Assembly: GCA_917880885.1 (NCBI GenBank)
Contig: OU862920.1
Coordinates: forward strand, 40,645,019 to 40,709,018
Length of the DNA: 64,000 bases
Reading direction: 5' to 3'
Origin: Limnephilus marmoratus
Lineage: Eukaryota > Arthropoda > Insecta > Trichoptera > Limnephilidae
Each line of letters opens with the position of its first letter. Within the stretch, counting starts at the first letter, position 1. The translations under genes were made by a program, and so were the position numbers. Below, in pieces: positions 41,275 to 51,465 of this stretch. Below the pieces are notes generated by a model. That model did no database searches. It was not told where the DNA came from and saw nothing but the letters and a program-made list of their open reading frames with translations.

Positions 41275-42102
41275 AAAAATCAGAATGTGCAGTTCACACG
41301 CGGTCGAAAACTAAACTTCGAGAGAATAAGACGAATGCAGAGTATCAGGAGTAGCATAATTGTAGGATTTATTTTTTTACCAGCTGGTACCCGGCATGCG
41401 TTGCTATCCCATTTAATAAAGAAATTGTTTCTCCCTGCGTGTCCTTTCCCATTCGTCCCGTTCGCCTTCCGCCTCCCCTTCCTCTCCCGCGTCCCCTTCC
41501 CTTCTCACGTTTCGATTCCGTATCCTCCACCTTCCCTATACCCATCCATTCCCCCCTTCTCCCGTCCCGCGAACTCCCCGGGTTTCCCTCCCTTCTTCCC
41601 GCGAACCCCCCACCCGAGTTTCCCTCCCCCATCCCTCCAGCATTCCATACATTAATTCCCGGTACATTCAGATTTCAAACAGCTCGCGTGCCACATATTG
41701 CAATATTTTTATATAAATTTCATAATGCCAGAGATCACCAGTAGTTTTATACAAACCTTGTCCTGACAATAACGAACACAAAAATAAAAGAAGTATGCAA
41801 TTTGGTGCAGTCGTTCGGAAGTTATGCGCGTACATACATTTTGGCGATTAATTTTTATGTATATAGATAGATAATAGATAATATTGTTACCAAGTTTAAA
41901 AATTATTTTACTTCTTATTCTACGAAGCACCGCACAACAACGAGGCCGATAGGCTACGTAGCATCGCACAAAGAGGACACCGATTAGTCTATCTCATACT
42001 CTCGAAGGCTAAATCCTATAGAATATACTTGTCTCTTTTTAATGTAGCTCATTTCCGTTTCATTAAGTGTCAAAAGGTGCTAAAGAAGTTTTTACTTCAA
42101 AA
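41275..42102 (-). mobile_element. TIR element family C, long form, with nested element J1
   Basis: Starts AAAAATCAGAATGTGCAGTTC and ends with GGTGCTAAAGAAGTTTTTACTTC. The long form carries an extra block with GATAATATTGTTACCAAGTT, also present in C3 at 58211-58560, where it is uninterrupted. J1 lies inside that block. Confidence 0.65.
41378..41878 (+). mobile_element. Family J element, copy J1 (polypyrimidine-bearing)
   Basis: Starts TACCAGCTGGTACCCGGCAT (compare TACTAGCTGATCCGGCGAAC in J3). It then has TTGTTTCTCCCTGCGTGTCC, a 190-bp C/T-rich tract (41440-41640), the shared block TTCATAATGCCAGA...CAATTTGGTGCAGTCGTTCG, and ends TGTATATAGATAGATAATAG. This is a widespread invertebrate repeat type, probably the non-autonomous relative of a LINE; class not certain. 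Frames across the C/T tract are artefacts. Confidence 0.65.
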
Positions 42103-42734
42103 GATAAGCTCCCCGCTTAACGACCTAGTAGTAAATGAAAGTTGGTCGTTAAGAGACAAGCATCTAAAGGACATTATTATAAAAACACTTTTCAATTTTT
42201 TTTTTCGACTAGTAATACATACGTAAGAGATAATAATACTTTACATAAGAAAAAGTTGGGTACGTATTAGTTTTGAGGCCTATTGACAATGTCCGGTAAT
42301 TCGTTAGAAAAGCCTCATTGTTGAGATACTATCACGGTCGACCTTTCGTGTCAATGCGGAAAGTTCCTCGGTATTCTAATTTCATGTTCAGAGTCGCGTT
42401 AATTAAGGTTGTCGTTTACTTTCTCCGGGAACACAAAGAATCGCCGAGGAAAATGCTGAACAATTAGAGGAAATAATACACATCGCAACTGAACACGAGA
42501 TGTGTCTGCATCGCTTCCGAACCATTCCTCAACAGATCGCGGTAATTGAGCAGTTCTTTAAACTGTACAGTGAAGTAACGCCACTAAAACGGAAGTGGAG
42601 CACATTGGAGCATTTTGTTGATGTTACTTTTAGAATCTAGATATCACAAAGACACCATTTTAAAAAGTAATTATTTACACTTAGCTAATTAATATCTACC
42701 ATCTATCTCATTTTTCCTGAACCTATATTTTATT

Positions 42735-42957
42735 CTTGAAGTGATTTGGATTTCGGATGAAACGGAAATGACGATTACTGCAGCTGCGACGCATTGGTCA
42801 TTAACCGCTTTGATTATGATGTCACTTTTAAAGGCTCCTATTTGTTGAGATATGAAACGGAAATTACGCAAGGTCTGCGCTCATTGGTCGCTTTGATTGA
42901 GATTGTTTTGGTAAAGTTTCGCTTCTACCGCGTGGAAACTGCACTCGATTTTTTTTA
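42735..42957 (+). mobile_element. TIR element family B, copy 2
   Basis: TTGAAGTGATTTGGATTTCGG, GACGATTACTGCAGCTGCG, GAGATATGAAACGGAAATTA, CTCATTGGTCGCTTTGATT and TTTCGCTTCTACCGCGTGG in order. The first block (TTAACCGCTTTGATTATGAT) repeats the second, a family hallmark. 42103-42734 holds no recognised feature. Confidence 0.65.
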
Positions 42958-42964
42958 CTTATAG

Positions 42965-43600
42965 TAAACCAGCAGAAGACCAAATATATAGCCGTAGGAT
43001 GCGCCTAACAAACCCCAACTCTCTCATGTGGAAGCCAAAATTTTGAAACGGTACCAAGATTAACACACCTAGGCTCCCTGATAACAAACGAGAATAATAT
43101 CACAGAGGAGATCCAGAATATTAACACCAAGATATTAGTGTACAAAACATTTATCAGACCAGTACTCACATATGCAGCTGAGACTTGGGTACTAACTAAG
43201 AGAAATCAGCGAGCACTGGATGTTTTTGAAAGGAAAATTTTGAGGCGTATCTTCGGACAGGTTTCAGAAAATGGATTTTGGTGCAGACGTTATAACAATG
43301 AGCTATATACTCTGTTTAAGGATCTAAACGTCATAAAATTTATAAAAGTGGGAAGACTTCGGTGGTTGGGTCATATAGAGAGAATGACCGAGCATCAAGT
43401 ACCAAAGCCCCTGCTGAACTCAAGACTTACAGGGCGAAGGAGCCTGGGAAGACCAAGTTTAAGATGGAGCGACAACGTCCTCAAAGATATATCCATCTTG
43501 GAGAATATAAACTGGAAAGAGGTGGCACAAAACAGCGATGCGTGGAGGAAGACTCTTGAGGAGGCCAATACCCACCAGGGGTTGTAGAGCCAAGAGTGAT
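42965..43600 (+). mobile_element. RTE-like LINE 3' end
   Basis: 5'-truncated ORF2 C-terminus. NQQKTKYIAVG opens it near 42970, followed after small shifts by FETVPRLTHLGSLITNENN, then the open frame 43138-43587: YKTFIRPVLTYAAETWVL, ALDVFERKILRRIFG, RYNNELYTLF, VGRLRWLGHIERM and GRRSLGRPSLRW. Between NINTKI and VYKTFIRPV the family's usual block of roughly 15-25 residues is missing, a clean internal deletion. It ends with GTGATGATGATGATTCA, the TGA-type microsatellite tail of RTE elements. Confidence 0.78.
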
Positions 43601-43616
43601 GATGATGATTCATCTT

Positions 43617-43745
43617 AGACTTGCTGAAAAGTCAACAGATGTCGCGTATTAATTAAAAATGGATGAAATTTATCCAAGACACTATCTAGATAGCATTTTT
43701 AGTTCTGACCCGGCAAGTCATAGGTCCTGGGTTCGAGTCTCAGGT
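43617..43745 (+). repeat. Dispersed repeat (as at 2040-2140) joined to an S1 SINE fragment
   Basis: GACTTGCTGAAAAGTCAACAG...ACTATCTAGATAGCATTT..AGTTCTG matches 2040-2140. At 43707 it changes abruptly to ACCCGGCAAGTCATAGGTCC and TGGGTTCGAGTCTCAGG, the anticodon-to-box B part of S1. The SINE lacks its head. Confidence 0.6.
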
Positions 43746-43928
43746 ATCTTTATGGTCTTATTTGTAGCGACCGACCGAAGATTCGGTTTCGGGAAGTTTC
43801 GGTAAAAAAATCTAGTATCGGCATCAGTTTCGTATACGGCAGATTTTCTGCCGAAACCGGATATAATAATCCGTTACTTCTTACTAAACTACGTAAACAA
43901 TCGTTACTTCTTACTAAACTTACTTACT

Positions 43929-44357
43929 TCGTAACCAGTGGATTGTTTACCATAGTTAGTGTGGATGGTGTTTAAATGTGTTGTCGTGTAAAGTGTTTGT
44001 GTACTGATGTTATAATGAATTCTGTGTTTGCATGTATGAGTTTATTGTTTATTTTGTAAATAAGGAGACATAAATTGTATTCATATAGTTTTGTAATTGT
44101 ACATAATATTTTTATGGATGTTCTGGTCTTATAGTGAAATAGTTTTTTGATTACCTGTAATTCTGAGATACTATCTGTAATTCAATTATGTATGTTTCAC
44201 ATTCGTTTCTCTAGATTTCAATCAAATAATTTAAATGTGAGTGTACGAGACCATAATATAAACATTTTTTTAATTTATTTGGCAACAGATATGATAGCCG
44301 GATAAATTCGCTAATTAAGGGGATGTTTGTGTCTTTAATACAATCCATTGGTTACGA
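43929..44357. mobile_element. MITE candidate with 18-bp TIRs
   Basis: TCGTAACCAGTGGATTGT (43929-43946) and ACAATCCATTGGTTACGA (44340-44357) are inverted with one mismatch. Just outside the left end GTTACTTCTTACTAAACT occurs twice. The interior is A/T-rich with no frame. A second small inverted pair (CGGTTTCGG...CCGAAACCGG) lies outside, near 43785-43860. Confidence 0.5.
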
Positions 44358-44620
44358 GGGGGCAACTTATATAATTGCATCCCAAACGACATGAAAAACG
44401 AAAAAACGCTAGGTAAATTTAAAAAAAATAAATTAATTGATAAACAAAGTAATGAAATATAATAGCGCTATAGTGTTATATTTAGTTAAGTTTAATTTGT
44501 TTAATTATTTCTAATTTTTAAATCAGTGCAAACGTTATTTTCTTTTAACTGGAATTAAGAAAAAATGCGGATTTTAGGTATATTTAAAATAAAACGTATT
44601 TTAATTTCGCTGTGATTTTA

Positions 44621-44827
44621 TTGAAGTGAAAACTTCTTTAGTACCGTTGTAAAAAAGCGACAGTAAAAAGAGACAAACACGTACATCTTTAAGATTTAGC
44701 TTGCGAGAGAATCAGATAGACTAATCGGTCACCTCTTTGTGGGTGCTTCTTATCCTCCACACTCTTGTCTAATTTGGTTTTCGGAATGTTTCGCTTTTAT
44801 CACGTGTGAGCTGCACACAATTTTTGA
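44621..44827 (+). mobile_element. TIR element family C, copy C2
   Basis: TTGAAGTGAAAACTTCTTTAG, GAGACAAACACGTACATC, GCGAGAGAATCAGATAGACT, CTCCACACTCTTGTCTAA and TTTCGCTTTTATCACGTGTGAG. The best preserved short-form copy, 207 bp. 44358-44620 and 44828-45127 have no recognised feature. Confidence 0.7.
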
Positions 44828-45127
44828 AGTCGACTAATTGAAACATGCTATATGCACTTTTAGCAATTCAACACATTTTAACTGAAATGTCACAAAAATT
44901 AACGTGAAAAGAATGCTACTGTTCAACCCACTTTGCACATTTCTTTGTGCAAGAAATATACCGAATTCTTTGGCATAACTGAAGGTCACCTATATTAACG
45001 CGTTTTAATAAATTTGTTTATTTTATTTATCATGTTTTTCTTTGTCATTTATAGAATGTATTGCATTGCAACATCGCATATCTTGTGAAAAAAAAAACAT
45101 TAAAATTCAACCCACATTTTTTTTTTT

Positions 45128-45950
45128 TTTTTACATTAACTCCACACAGGAGGCCCTGAGGAAAATAATTTCCCTCAGGGCCTATGTCATCTGGGATGCT
45201 GTGTGGAGGGTCTTTTTGAGGAGAGGAAGGAATGAACATTGGTCTTGAAGAGACCCATGTTGTAGGAAGGAGGAAACACAGAGGCCGGCAAATCATTCCA
45301 CAGCCGAGCTGTTGAACACAAGAACGAGTCGAAGAAACGACCCGTTCTCATGTGACAAATGTCAACCGTGTACAAATGTTGGGCACGCGTTTGGCGTGTT
45401 TCCCGACTATGCACCGGTGCCGAAGGGATCAATGATGCTAGTTCCTCGGAGCATCTTCCATTGGAATACCGGTAGAACAAGGATAGCATTCCCACCCGAC
45501 GCCTGTGCTCTAAAGATTGCAATCCGTCTGTTAAGATGGGAGAATCTATCAAACGGACCGCCCGTTTCTGCACAGAGTCGAGGGTATTTTTCAGGTATTT
45601 TGGAGCTCCAGACCAGAGATGGCTGCCAAATTCAACCGTGGGGCGTACTTGTGATTTGTACAGGGTTAGCAGTTGTGTACTATTAAAGTATCTGCGGGCC
45701 CTGTACAGCACGCCCAGTTTTTGGGAGGCTAGCTTTACTCTGGCTTCAATGGAGCCCCCAAACCTGAGCTGGTCACTTAGGGTTACACCAAGCATATCAA
45801 TGGAGGGCCTGTTCGGAAGATTGCTTCCGTTGAAAGAGACTAGATTTTCATTTCGATCCCTTTTGGACGTAATCAGACAAGATTGGGTCTTTGAAACATT
45901 AAATTCAACGAGATTATTTTTGATGTCATAAAATGACATTGCTTCTTGAT
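45128..45950 (-). mobile_element. Jockey/CR1-like LINE, 5'-truncated, with SINE-shared 3' end
   Basis: The ORF2 C-terminus (45187-45939) runs into CCTCCACACAGCATCCCAGATG, the hairpin GGCCCTGAGGGAAATTATTT...CCTCAGGGCC and a T-run on the plus strand at 45117-45132 (poly(A) on minus). The last 110 bp are those of family F. A second, decayed copy lies at 55490-56015. At the truncated 5' end TTTTATGACATCAA appears twice within 25 bp (45932-45957). Confidence 0.78.
45187..45939 (-). CDS. LINE ORF2 C-terminal part, 250 codons open
   Basis: Covers the thumb and C-terminal region of a reverse transcriptase: VEFNVSKTQSCLI (after the catalytic core, which is missing), LGVTLSDQLRF, VKLASQKLGVLYRARRYF, QVRPTVEFGSHLWSG, LDSVQKRAVRLID, LEHRRRVGMLSLFYRYSNG, HMRTGRFFDSFLCSTARLWN and LPASVFPP. 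The arrangement matches ORF2 ends of arthropod Jockey/CR1-like LINEs. The ATG at 45939 is incidental because the insertion is 5'-truncated. No stop interrupts 250 codons, so the copy is young. No palm domain, so it cannot act alone. Confidence 0.75.
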   Translation of the reverse strand: MSFYDIKNNLVEFNVSKTQSCLITSKRDRNENLVSFNGSNLPNRPSIDMLGVTLSDQLRFGGSIEARVKLASQKLGVLYRARRYFNSTQLLTLYKSQVRPTVEFGSHLWSGAPKYLKNTLDSVQKRAVRLIDSPILTDGLQSLEHRRRVGMLSLFYRYSNGRCSEELASLIPSAPVHSRETRQTRAQHLYTVDICHMRTGRFFDSFLCSTARLWNDLPASVFPPSYNMGLFKTNVHSFLSSKRPSTQHPR

Positions 45951-46331
45951 GTCATAAAATTGAACCAATCGCACAACAGATATAAAAAGCATAATTTCTT
46001 TGAAATATTTGGATCCCACTGTCAATTATTTTATATAAAGGTAAGCTGGTATTAAAAATACCTTGAGCACATAGTGAAATATTAACTGCTTTTTATATTC
46101 CTGCTATGTAGGTACCTATTTTATGTTAGGTTAACAGTTGATTTCATTTTTCTCTCTTTATTCATCTCTTTTTCTGATCTTAAAGCAAATAATGGAAGGG
46201 CGTAGGAACCCTTTTAACAACGTAAATTAATTTTTGCTTACTTATCCTCTTATATCCTTTTGGAACCTCTCTCTACCATTCTGTGCATAGCCAACCCTTG
46301 TCTAGAAAGAAACTGTTATTTTATTTAATTA
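45951..46331. other. No gene or repeat recognised
   Basis: Nothing supported in either strand. Confidence 0.35.
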
Positions 46332-46532
46332 ATGAAGACAATATTAGAGAAACTCAATCGAAAATCTGAAACAGAAAAATCAGAAAAAGATACGGTCACA
46401 TCTGGGACTCGAACCCAGGACCTATGACTTGCCGGGTTAGTGCTCTACCAACTGAGCTAATGTGTCCCTATCCGACTCGGTCTTATTTAACTGCATCATT
46501 CTTCGACCAAGAACTACCAACATTATCTTCAT
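46332..46532 (-). mobile_element. tRNA-derived SINE, family S1, best copy
   Basis: Minus strand head (46467-46395): GGACACATTAGCTCAGTTGG, TAGAGCA, anticodon loop CCGGCAA (anticodon GGC), and CTGGGTTCGAGTCCCAG with a perfect T stem. Anticodon stem CTAAC/GTCAT pairs poorly. Tail: TCTTTTTCTGATTTTTCTG and following bases to ATTGTCTTCAT. The ends ATGAAGAYAAT are inverted, as in the copy at 7939-8130. Confidence 0.8.
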
Positions 46533-46639
46533 TTTATTTTAAGGCATATTTTTATTGGCTTCTATCTTTACGTATGATTGCAAAATTCAACCAGCAATAA
46601 ATTTTATCTAGATAATGTTTTGAATTAATTTATCCATCT

Positions 46640-46999
46640 TTGAAGTGAAACTTATTTAGCCCCGTTAGTGATTTGAAATTAGGATGAAACGGAAATGCGT
46701 CACTAAAATTTATTATTTGACGGGTCCTCGGTTCTAATATAATGCAGTAAATTCGCGCTTCGGCGATTTAATCGTTAAGCGCTTGACAAATCTTAGCGGG
46801 CAGAGAGACAGACATCCAATGAACGGATGTTCGAATCCTACGAAATCCAAAAAAAAATACATTTTTATTTTTGTGAAATCAGTATCCAATCTTCAAAACA
46901 CTTTAAAAATAAACAGGCAAAGAAAAAAAAGAAAGCGACATCTACCGACTTTCTAGTTTCACTTCTATCGCGTGTGAATTGGACACTCTGATTTTTTTA
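46640..46999 (+). mobile_element. TIR element with internal tRNA-like region, family T copy 2
   Basis: TTGAAGTGAAACTTATTTAG, GGATGAAACGGAAATGCGTC, CGCTTGACAAATCTTAGCGG, GGATGTTCGAATCCTACGAAA, an A-run, GAAAGCGACATCTACCGAC and TTTCACTTCTATCGCGTGTG in the same order as 23550-23903. Box B is kept; the box A region is decayed. 360 bp. Confidence 0.7.
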
Positions 47000-47555
47000 T
47001 TTAATACGCGACATCTATCGTCGTTTTTTGCCAGTCCAAGTATTTATTTTTATTTTTAAATAAAATAAAAACCTATAATTTTAATACTTAATTAAAAAGG
47101 ACAATATTAGTTATTACATTGATTTACATCCGATTAAAATATTACTCGGTTGCATTCTAGGTCCATAAAAAGGGTATAGTTACTTCACTCCCTGGACATC
47201 GCACCATTCTTCTACCTGAACCTTATAAAATTAGATCAAACTTTTTACTTGTTCTTGTTAATCTATATAATTTTTACGGCGCTTGGCGCATTTAAGACGG
47301 AATCCCGATGATATTTATTGAAGAAACATTAATTGCAGTCGTCATCACTTACGGTACCGAGTTCTATATGTACACTATAGAGGTGTATGTACTTTTTATG
47401 TGAAACCATACAAAAGTCACAATGCCCGGAATTAATCGAACAATTGCATTTTGGAATGTTTAGTGGTGAAAGGAAATAAAAAGTGAAAATAGGAAAAAAG
47501 ACTGGAGAGCACCCGTTATTTCGAATTTAATAAGTTATTCCCTTAATAAGGCATA
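47000..47555. other. No gene recognised
   Basis: Begins with ATACGCGACATCTATCG, a short inverted match to the repeat at 43630; otherwise nothing supported. Confidence 0.35.
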
Positions 47556-48738
47556 ACATCCTACTGTGTAATAATAAAGGCGAAAGTTTGTATGGATGTA
47601 TGGATGTCTGGATGTATGTTTGTTACTCTTTCACGCAAAAACTACTGAATGGATTTTAAAAATTCTTTCACTTTCAGAAAGCTACATTATTTGCGAGTAC
47701 TATAGGCTATATATATTGGTAAGCTTTGGCGTTATGAATAATCTCTGAAAACGTACGAAATTATTGTTGAAATTACTGAAAACGCATGAAATTATTTATT
47801 ATATGTCCTAACAAAATCGATTTATTGCAAACGATTTTTTTTTAAATTAGGCAATTCACCCTAAAAAGATGGCTTTGTTGGAATCGTACTGAAATAACTA
47901 TCTCTAAAAATGAATCACCGAAATGTATGTACGCGCATAAACCCGAACGACTGCACCAAATTGGATAATTCTTTTTTTTTGTTCGTTATTTTGTATAAAA
48001 CTACCGTTGAGTTCTGGCATTATGAAATTTGTATAAAAATTTATATTAGGTGGCACGCGAGCAGTTTGAAAATAGAATGTATCGGGAATGAATGTGTGGA
48101 ATGCGATAGATGAGAGGAGGGAGTGGGGAGGGGGGGGGTGTTGGGGAGGGTTGGGGGAGGGGGTTATGGAGGGAGAGGGGGGAGGGAAGGAAGGGGAAAG
48201 GGGAAGGATGGAGGAGGGTGTGGGGAGGGGTGGGAGGTGGGGGGAAGGGGGTTGATGGGGGGAGAGGTGTGGGGAGAGGGAATGTGGAAGGGGTAGGGGG
48301 TGGGGGTGGGGTGGGTGGAGGGAGAGGGGGAGGGGGTTGATGGGGGGAGTGGAGTGGAGAGAGGGAAGGTGGAGTAGGCGGGGTGGGATGGGAGAGGGGG
48401 TAGGGAAGGAAGGGGAAGGGGGAGGGGTAGAGGAAGGGGGGTAGGTGGAGTGGTGAGGGGTATGGCGTGGGGGAGGGGTAGGTGGAGAAGGAGGGGGAGG
48501 GAGAGGGGGTTGATGGATGAGTAGAGTTGGGAGAGGGAAGGTGCAGGGGGGAGGAGGGAGGGGTGGGTGGAGGGGGAGGGGGTTCATGTGGGGGAGTGGA
48601 GTGGGGGACGGGCGGGTGGAGGGGAGGGGGGGGTGTTGGTGGGGGGAGTAGAATGGGGAGAGGGAAGGTGGAGGAGGCGGAGTGGGAATCCACTTATACC
48701 ATGTGAGGGAAGCCGCGGAAAAAAGTTAGTAAAGAAAA
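47556..48738 (-). mobile_element. Family J element, copy J2, with expanded purine tract
   Basis: Minus strand: ACTAACTTTTTTCCGCGGCT and GGTATAAGTGGATTCCC start it, a C/T tract of about 580 bp follows, then TTCATAATGCCAGAACTCAA, CAATTTGGTGCAGTCGTTCG, GCGCGTACATACATTTCGG, and a long 3' part ending TACAAACTTTCGCCTTTATT (47560-47585). The latter, with AAAACTACTGAATGGATTTT-type sequence, is typical of very common invertebrate repeats. The proline-rich frames on the minus strand are artefacts of the tract. Confidence 0.65.
48112..48690 (+). repeat. G-rich polypurine tract, about 580 bp
   Basis: Nearly uninterrupted purine sequence with dozens of GGGG(G)AGG(G) runs and recurrent units such as GGGGGTTGATGGGGGGAG (near 48247, 48325, 48508). 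Runs of three or more G are dense enough for many overlapping G-quadruplexes on the plus strand. J1 and J3 have C/T tracts of 130-200 bp at the same position, so this is an expansion. Confidence 0.9.
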
Positions 48739-49105
48739 ACACAAGAAGTGCCTTGTGGGCTTGTAATTGTAAATTGGTTTTATTTTTTGTAATTGTGGTA
48801 TGAAATAGAAATTCAAATGGGATGGAGGTTTATGATTTCAGGCGAGTGTCAGAACGCTGGGCTATTTATTGGGCTAATAATAATCATAATGTTATATTTC
48901 AGAATGTTGGGTGAGCTCGGGCCCACTGCCCACTCAGGAGTGACGCTTGGTACTGGAAGGCTCCATGCAGTACAATTGTTTCTAATAAAATTTGTAATTT
49001 GTATACACTTCTGGTGATATATTCTTCATTAATAAATAATATGTAGTTTTATTATTTTTTTTTATTTAATTAATCTAAATCACTTTCATTACGCAACCAT
49101 TTAAT
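48739..49105. other. No gene or repeat recognised
   Basis: AT-rich; nothing supported before the hammerhead remnant. Confidence 0.35.
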
Positions 49106-49155
49106 CAAAATAACCGACATGTTTTGAAACCATTTGTTTCATCGTCGGGATAAAC
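49106..49155 (-). ncRNA. Degenerate Penelope-type hammerhead
   Basis: Minus strand: CCGACGA replaces CUGACGA and AAAAC replaces GAAAC, so two invariant positions are lost. Stem II GAAAC/GUUUC and the two-pair stem III with loop AU and C17 before GGUUA are kept. A relic of a Penelope pLTR end with no ORF beside it. Confidence 0.55.
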
Positions 49156-49295
49156 ATATAACGAAAATTTATAAATATAAGAATAAATAAACAAGAATAG
49201 ACAAATTAGTATCTACCTACGTTTAAACAAAAATATTACTATGATCGGTGATTAATTTGTAATTATTATTAGCTATAAAAATAGTTAATAATAAT

Positions 49296-49706
49296 ATTAA
49301 AGGTCACCCCATGTAAATTTGATGACTAAGCAGGGAGCCCGGGTTCATGGTTCAATATTTGTCTAGGTCTTGGCGTGGCTAGCCGAAACCTACTGCATGG
49401 CTAGCCGAATCGGGAGAGACCGGTTGAAGAAGAACTTTTGACACGCGTTTTCATCGCCTTGCACCGCATTGGGAGGAATGGATTTCAATCGTCCGTCACT
49501 TCTAGACATTCTGACCCCCAGATTACTACCCACCCCTCGTCCCCTTTTCCTTCCCAGAACTTCCCCTTCTTCTTTGCCTAAAAAACCCCCACACAGCATC
49601 CTCAATGACATACAAGGTCACAGCACGCTCAGCACACTCAAGGCCAGCACACACTCAAGGCCACAAAGGAAATTGTTTTCTTCAGAGCCTCCTATGCGGA
49701 TCGAAA
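49296..49706 (+). mobile_element. SINE-like family F, copy F7
   Basis: AGGTCACCCCATGTAAATTTG, GGGAGCCCGGGTTCATGG, CGGGAGAGACCGGTTGAAG, CGTCCGTCACTTCTAGACAT and CCCCCACACAGCATCC in order. The 5' GGTACCGC block is missing and the tail hairpin is interrupted by a small ACACTCAAGGCCA duplication (49626-49668). Confidence 0.6.
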
Positions 49707-49744
49707 AAAAATTACCTTTATGTTTATCCTGACGAATGACGAAG

Positions 49745-50424
49745 TACAGTTTGTCAAATAAGAGTAGAAAATATATGAGGGCGCCACTGTTGATCAAATG
49801 GCAATACTCAACACATAACTCATGGTGTTAAAGTAAAGCTGTGTTACCTACATTTTTATAAAAAATTTAAAAGGCATAATAGTGGAAAAAATATTTTTTC
49901 ATTGCAGTATAGGTAGATACTCGCCGATCTCAAAATTAGAATTGCATATTGGTATATTATTATTATACCTTTTAAATTTTCTGTTAACATAATGAAGAAT
50001 AACTATAATGTAATAAAATAAAAAGCACAGTTTAGAAATTGCTCATATTTATTTAATACCAGATAAAGTACCTAGCCGTTGCCTGGGCTCTAGATCATGT
50101 CTCTAATTTTAGATCTGAATATATTTAACTCATTCAGATCTAAAAGTAGTATAACTAAACTCACCATTAGTGATTTCCTTTCTATCTATCGTTAAATTCA
50201 AATTTATGTTAAATTAAATTAAAGCAAATCGCTTTATAGATCACCTTTTAATCAAATTTACGTCATGAAGAAAAAATGTTTTTTTTTAAATGTGGTTTAC
50301 TGTGTTCTACACATTCAGTGTCATTGCACTTCAAAAAAATATTTGACAGTTAAATTGGTGTTGCCAGTCTACAAATTTAGTAGTTCCAGTTTTTACATGT
50401 TCTACTCTTTTTTGACAGACTATA
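49745..50424 (+). mobile_element. TA-flanked TIR element family E, copy E1
   Basis: Starts TACAGTTTGTCAAATAAGAG and the reversed end starts TATAGTCTGTCAAAAAAGAG, continuing with TAGAA. About 25 bp of TIR with TA outside, fitting Tc1/mariner-type elements. Inside, TTTAGATCTGAAT (50108-50120) and ATTCAGATCTAAA make a second palindrome. Copy E2 at 52737-54041 is inverted and matches throughout. 680 bp, no convincing transposase frame. Confidence 0.75.
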
Positions 50425-51119
50425 ACTATTGGTTTCGAAACATGCCGATTATTTTGATTAAATAATAGTGTGTATACAGTCATTAATTTTCATTAAATTA
50501 AAATGACACCACAGAATGGATTCGAGATTATTGAAGAAGTGAAAATATTGTTCGTTCGATTTTCGACCTGATATCAAATTCAATATGTTTCACCATATAG
50601 CCCAGTACCCACCTAACAACTTTCAACGACAAAATCGTGACAGCGTATATTCGCTATTTTATTTATTGGACATCTACCAGGAAGTAGTATGTACCGAAGT
50701 TATCTGCGAATAAATAATAATAAATATAGTTAAATAACGCAGTACCTTTAAACGAACTTTGAGACCTTTTGCGAGAGCACCGACGTGATGTTATGTATTC
50801 ACCGTACAGATAAACTGATAGTCGGGATGTCCAGGCGTGTCCGCGTGCTAACAAGTTCAACATTTCCTTACTTCCGGTGAAATTTATCAAACATTTCACC
50901 AGAGTGATAGACACTCTCAGTTTCACCCCGGTGAAAGGTCATAGTAAGGTTTAAAGATGTAGCAAGGTTGAATAGCTGTGTTTGGTGAACAAGTTTGGAA
51001 AGAAAAGATATTTTATTTGGCCTCTTTACTTCTTCAGCCACAAATACACGATTTGGGAATGCCATGGTACTCTTGTGCATACTTTTACATTTTCACTCTT
51101 ATAAATGAACGTTTTTTTG
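50425..51119. other. No gene recognised
   Basis: An 87-codon minus frame at 50663-50926 and a 70-codon one at 50868-51080 have no known motif. Nothing else supported. Confidence 0.3.
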
Positions 51120-51465
51120 ACATCTTGACATATCTCCAGGCAGGAGGACCCGAAGAAAAAAATCCCTCAGGACCGATATCATCCTTGGGTATGTTATGTG
51201 GAGAAGGGGAAAGGAAAGAGAGGAAGTTCTGGGAAGAAAACATCGAGCTGGAGAGATCAAAAGGTCTCCCTCGCAGTAGGTGTCATAGGTTTGTCTTGGT
51301 CCTGGCGGTGGATGCCGCCAAACCTCACTCCACAAACACTCCAACAAACTTCACTCCACGAACCCATGTCACCAAAAGTAGCTAATCACTTGGGGTGGCC
51401 TATGGAAGGGGTGTTAGTTATTCAATAATTGGTCCCCGGGGCAGCGGTACCCACACCGCCTTAAC
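51120..51465 (-). mobile_element. SINE-like family F, copy F8
   Basis: Minus strand: GGCGGTGTGGGTACCGCTGC, AATAACTAACACCCC, GTGATTAGCTACTTTTGGTG and CCTGAGGGATTTTTTTCTTCGG. ATTTCACTCCACAAACACTCC-type repeats in the middle (CAAACxTCACTCCAC, three times at 51320-51360) are a local tandem expansion. Confidence 0.6.

Noticed and set aside
41167..41744. 162- and 101-codon frames, Pro/Ser-rich
   Set aside because: They cross the boundary of a family C element and the C/T tract of J1; composition artefact.
45312..45931. Plus-strand frames of 124 and 131 codons
   Set aside because: Antisense shadows of the LINE ORF2 end on the minus strand.
8001..46467. Functional tRNA genes at 8.0, 16.2, 17.7, 23.7 and 46.4 kb
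   Set aside because: Acceptor or anticodon stems do not pair, copies are dispersed with SINE tails, and several are in repeats. They are SINE promoters.
47904..48693. Proline/histidine/serine-rich open frames of 215-227 codons
   Set aside because: They are the translation of the G/A tract in frames that avoid stops; no domain and no start context. Composition alone explains them.
50978..51428. 135- and 76-codon frames on the plus strand
   Set aside because: They read the antisense of family F copy F8; the same region is non-coding in all other copies.
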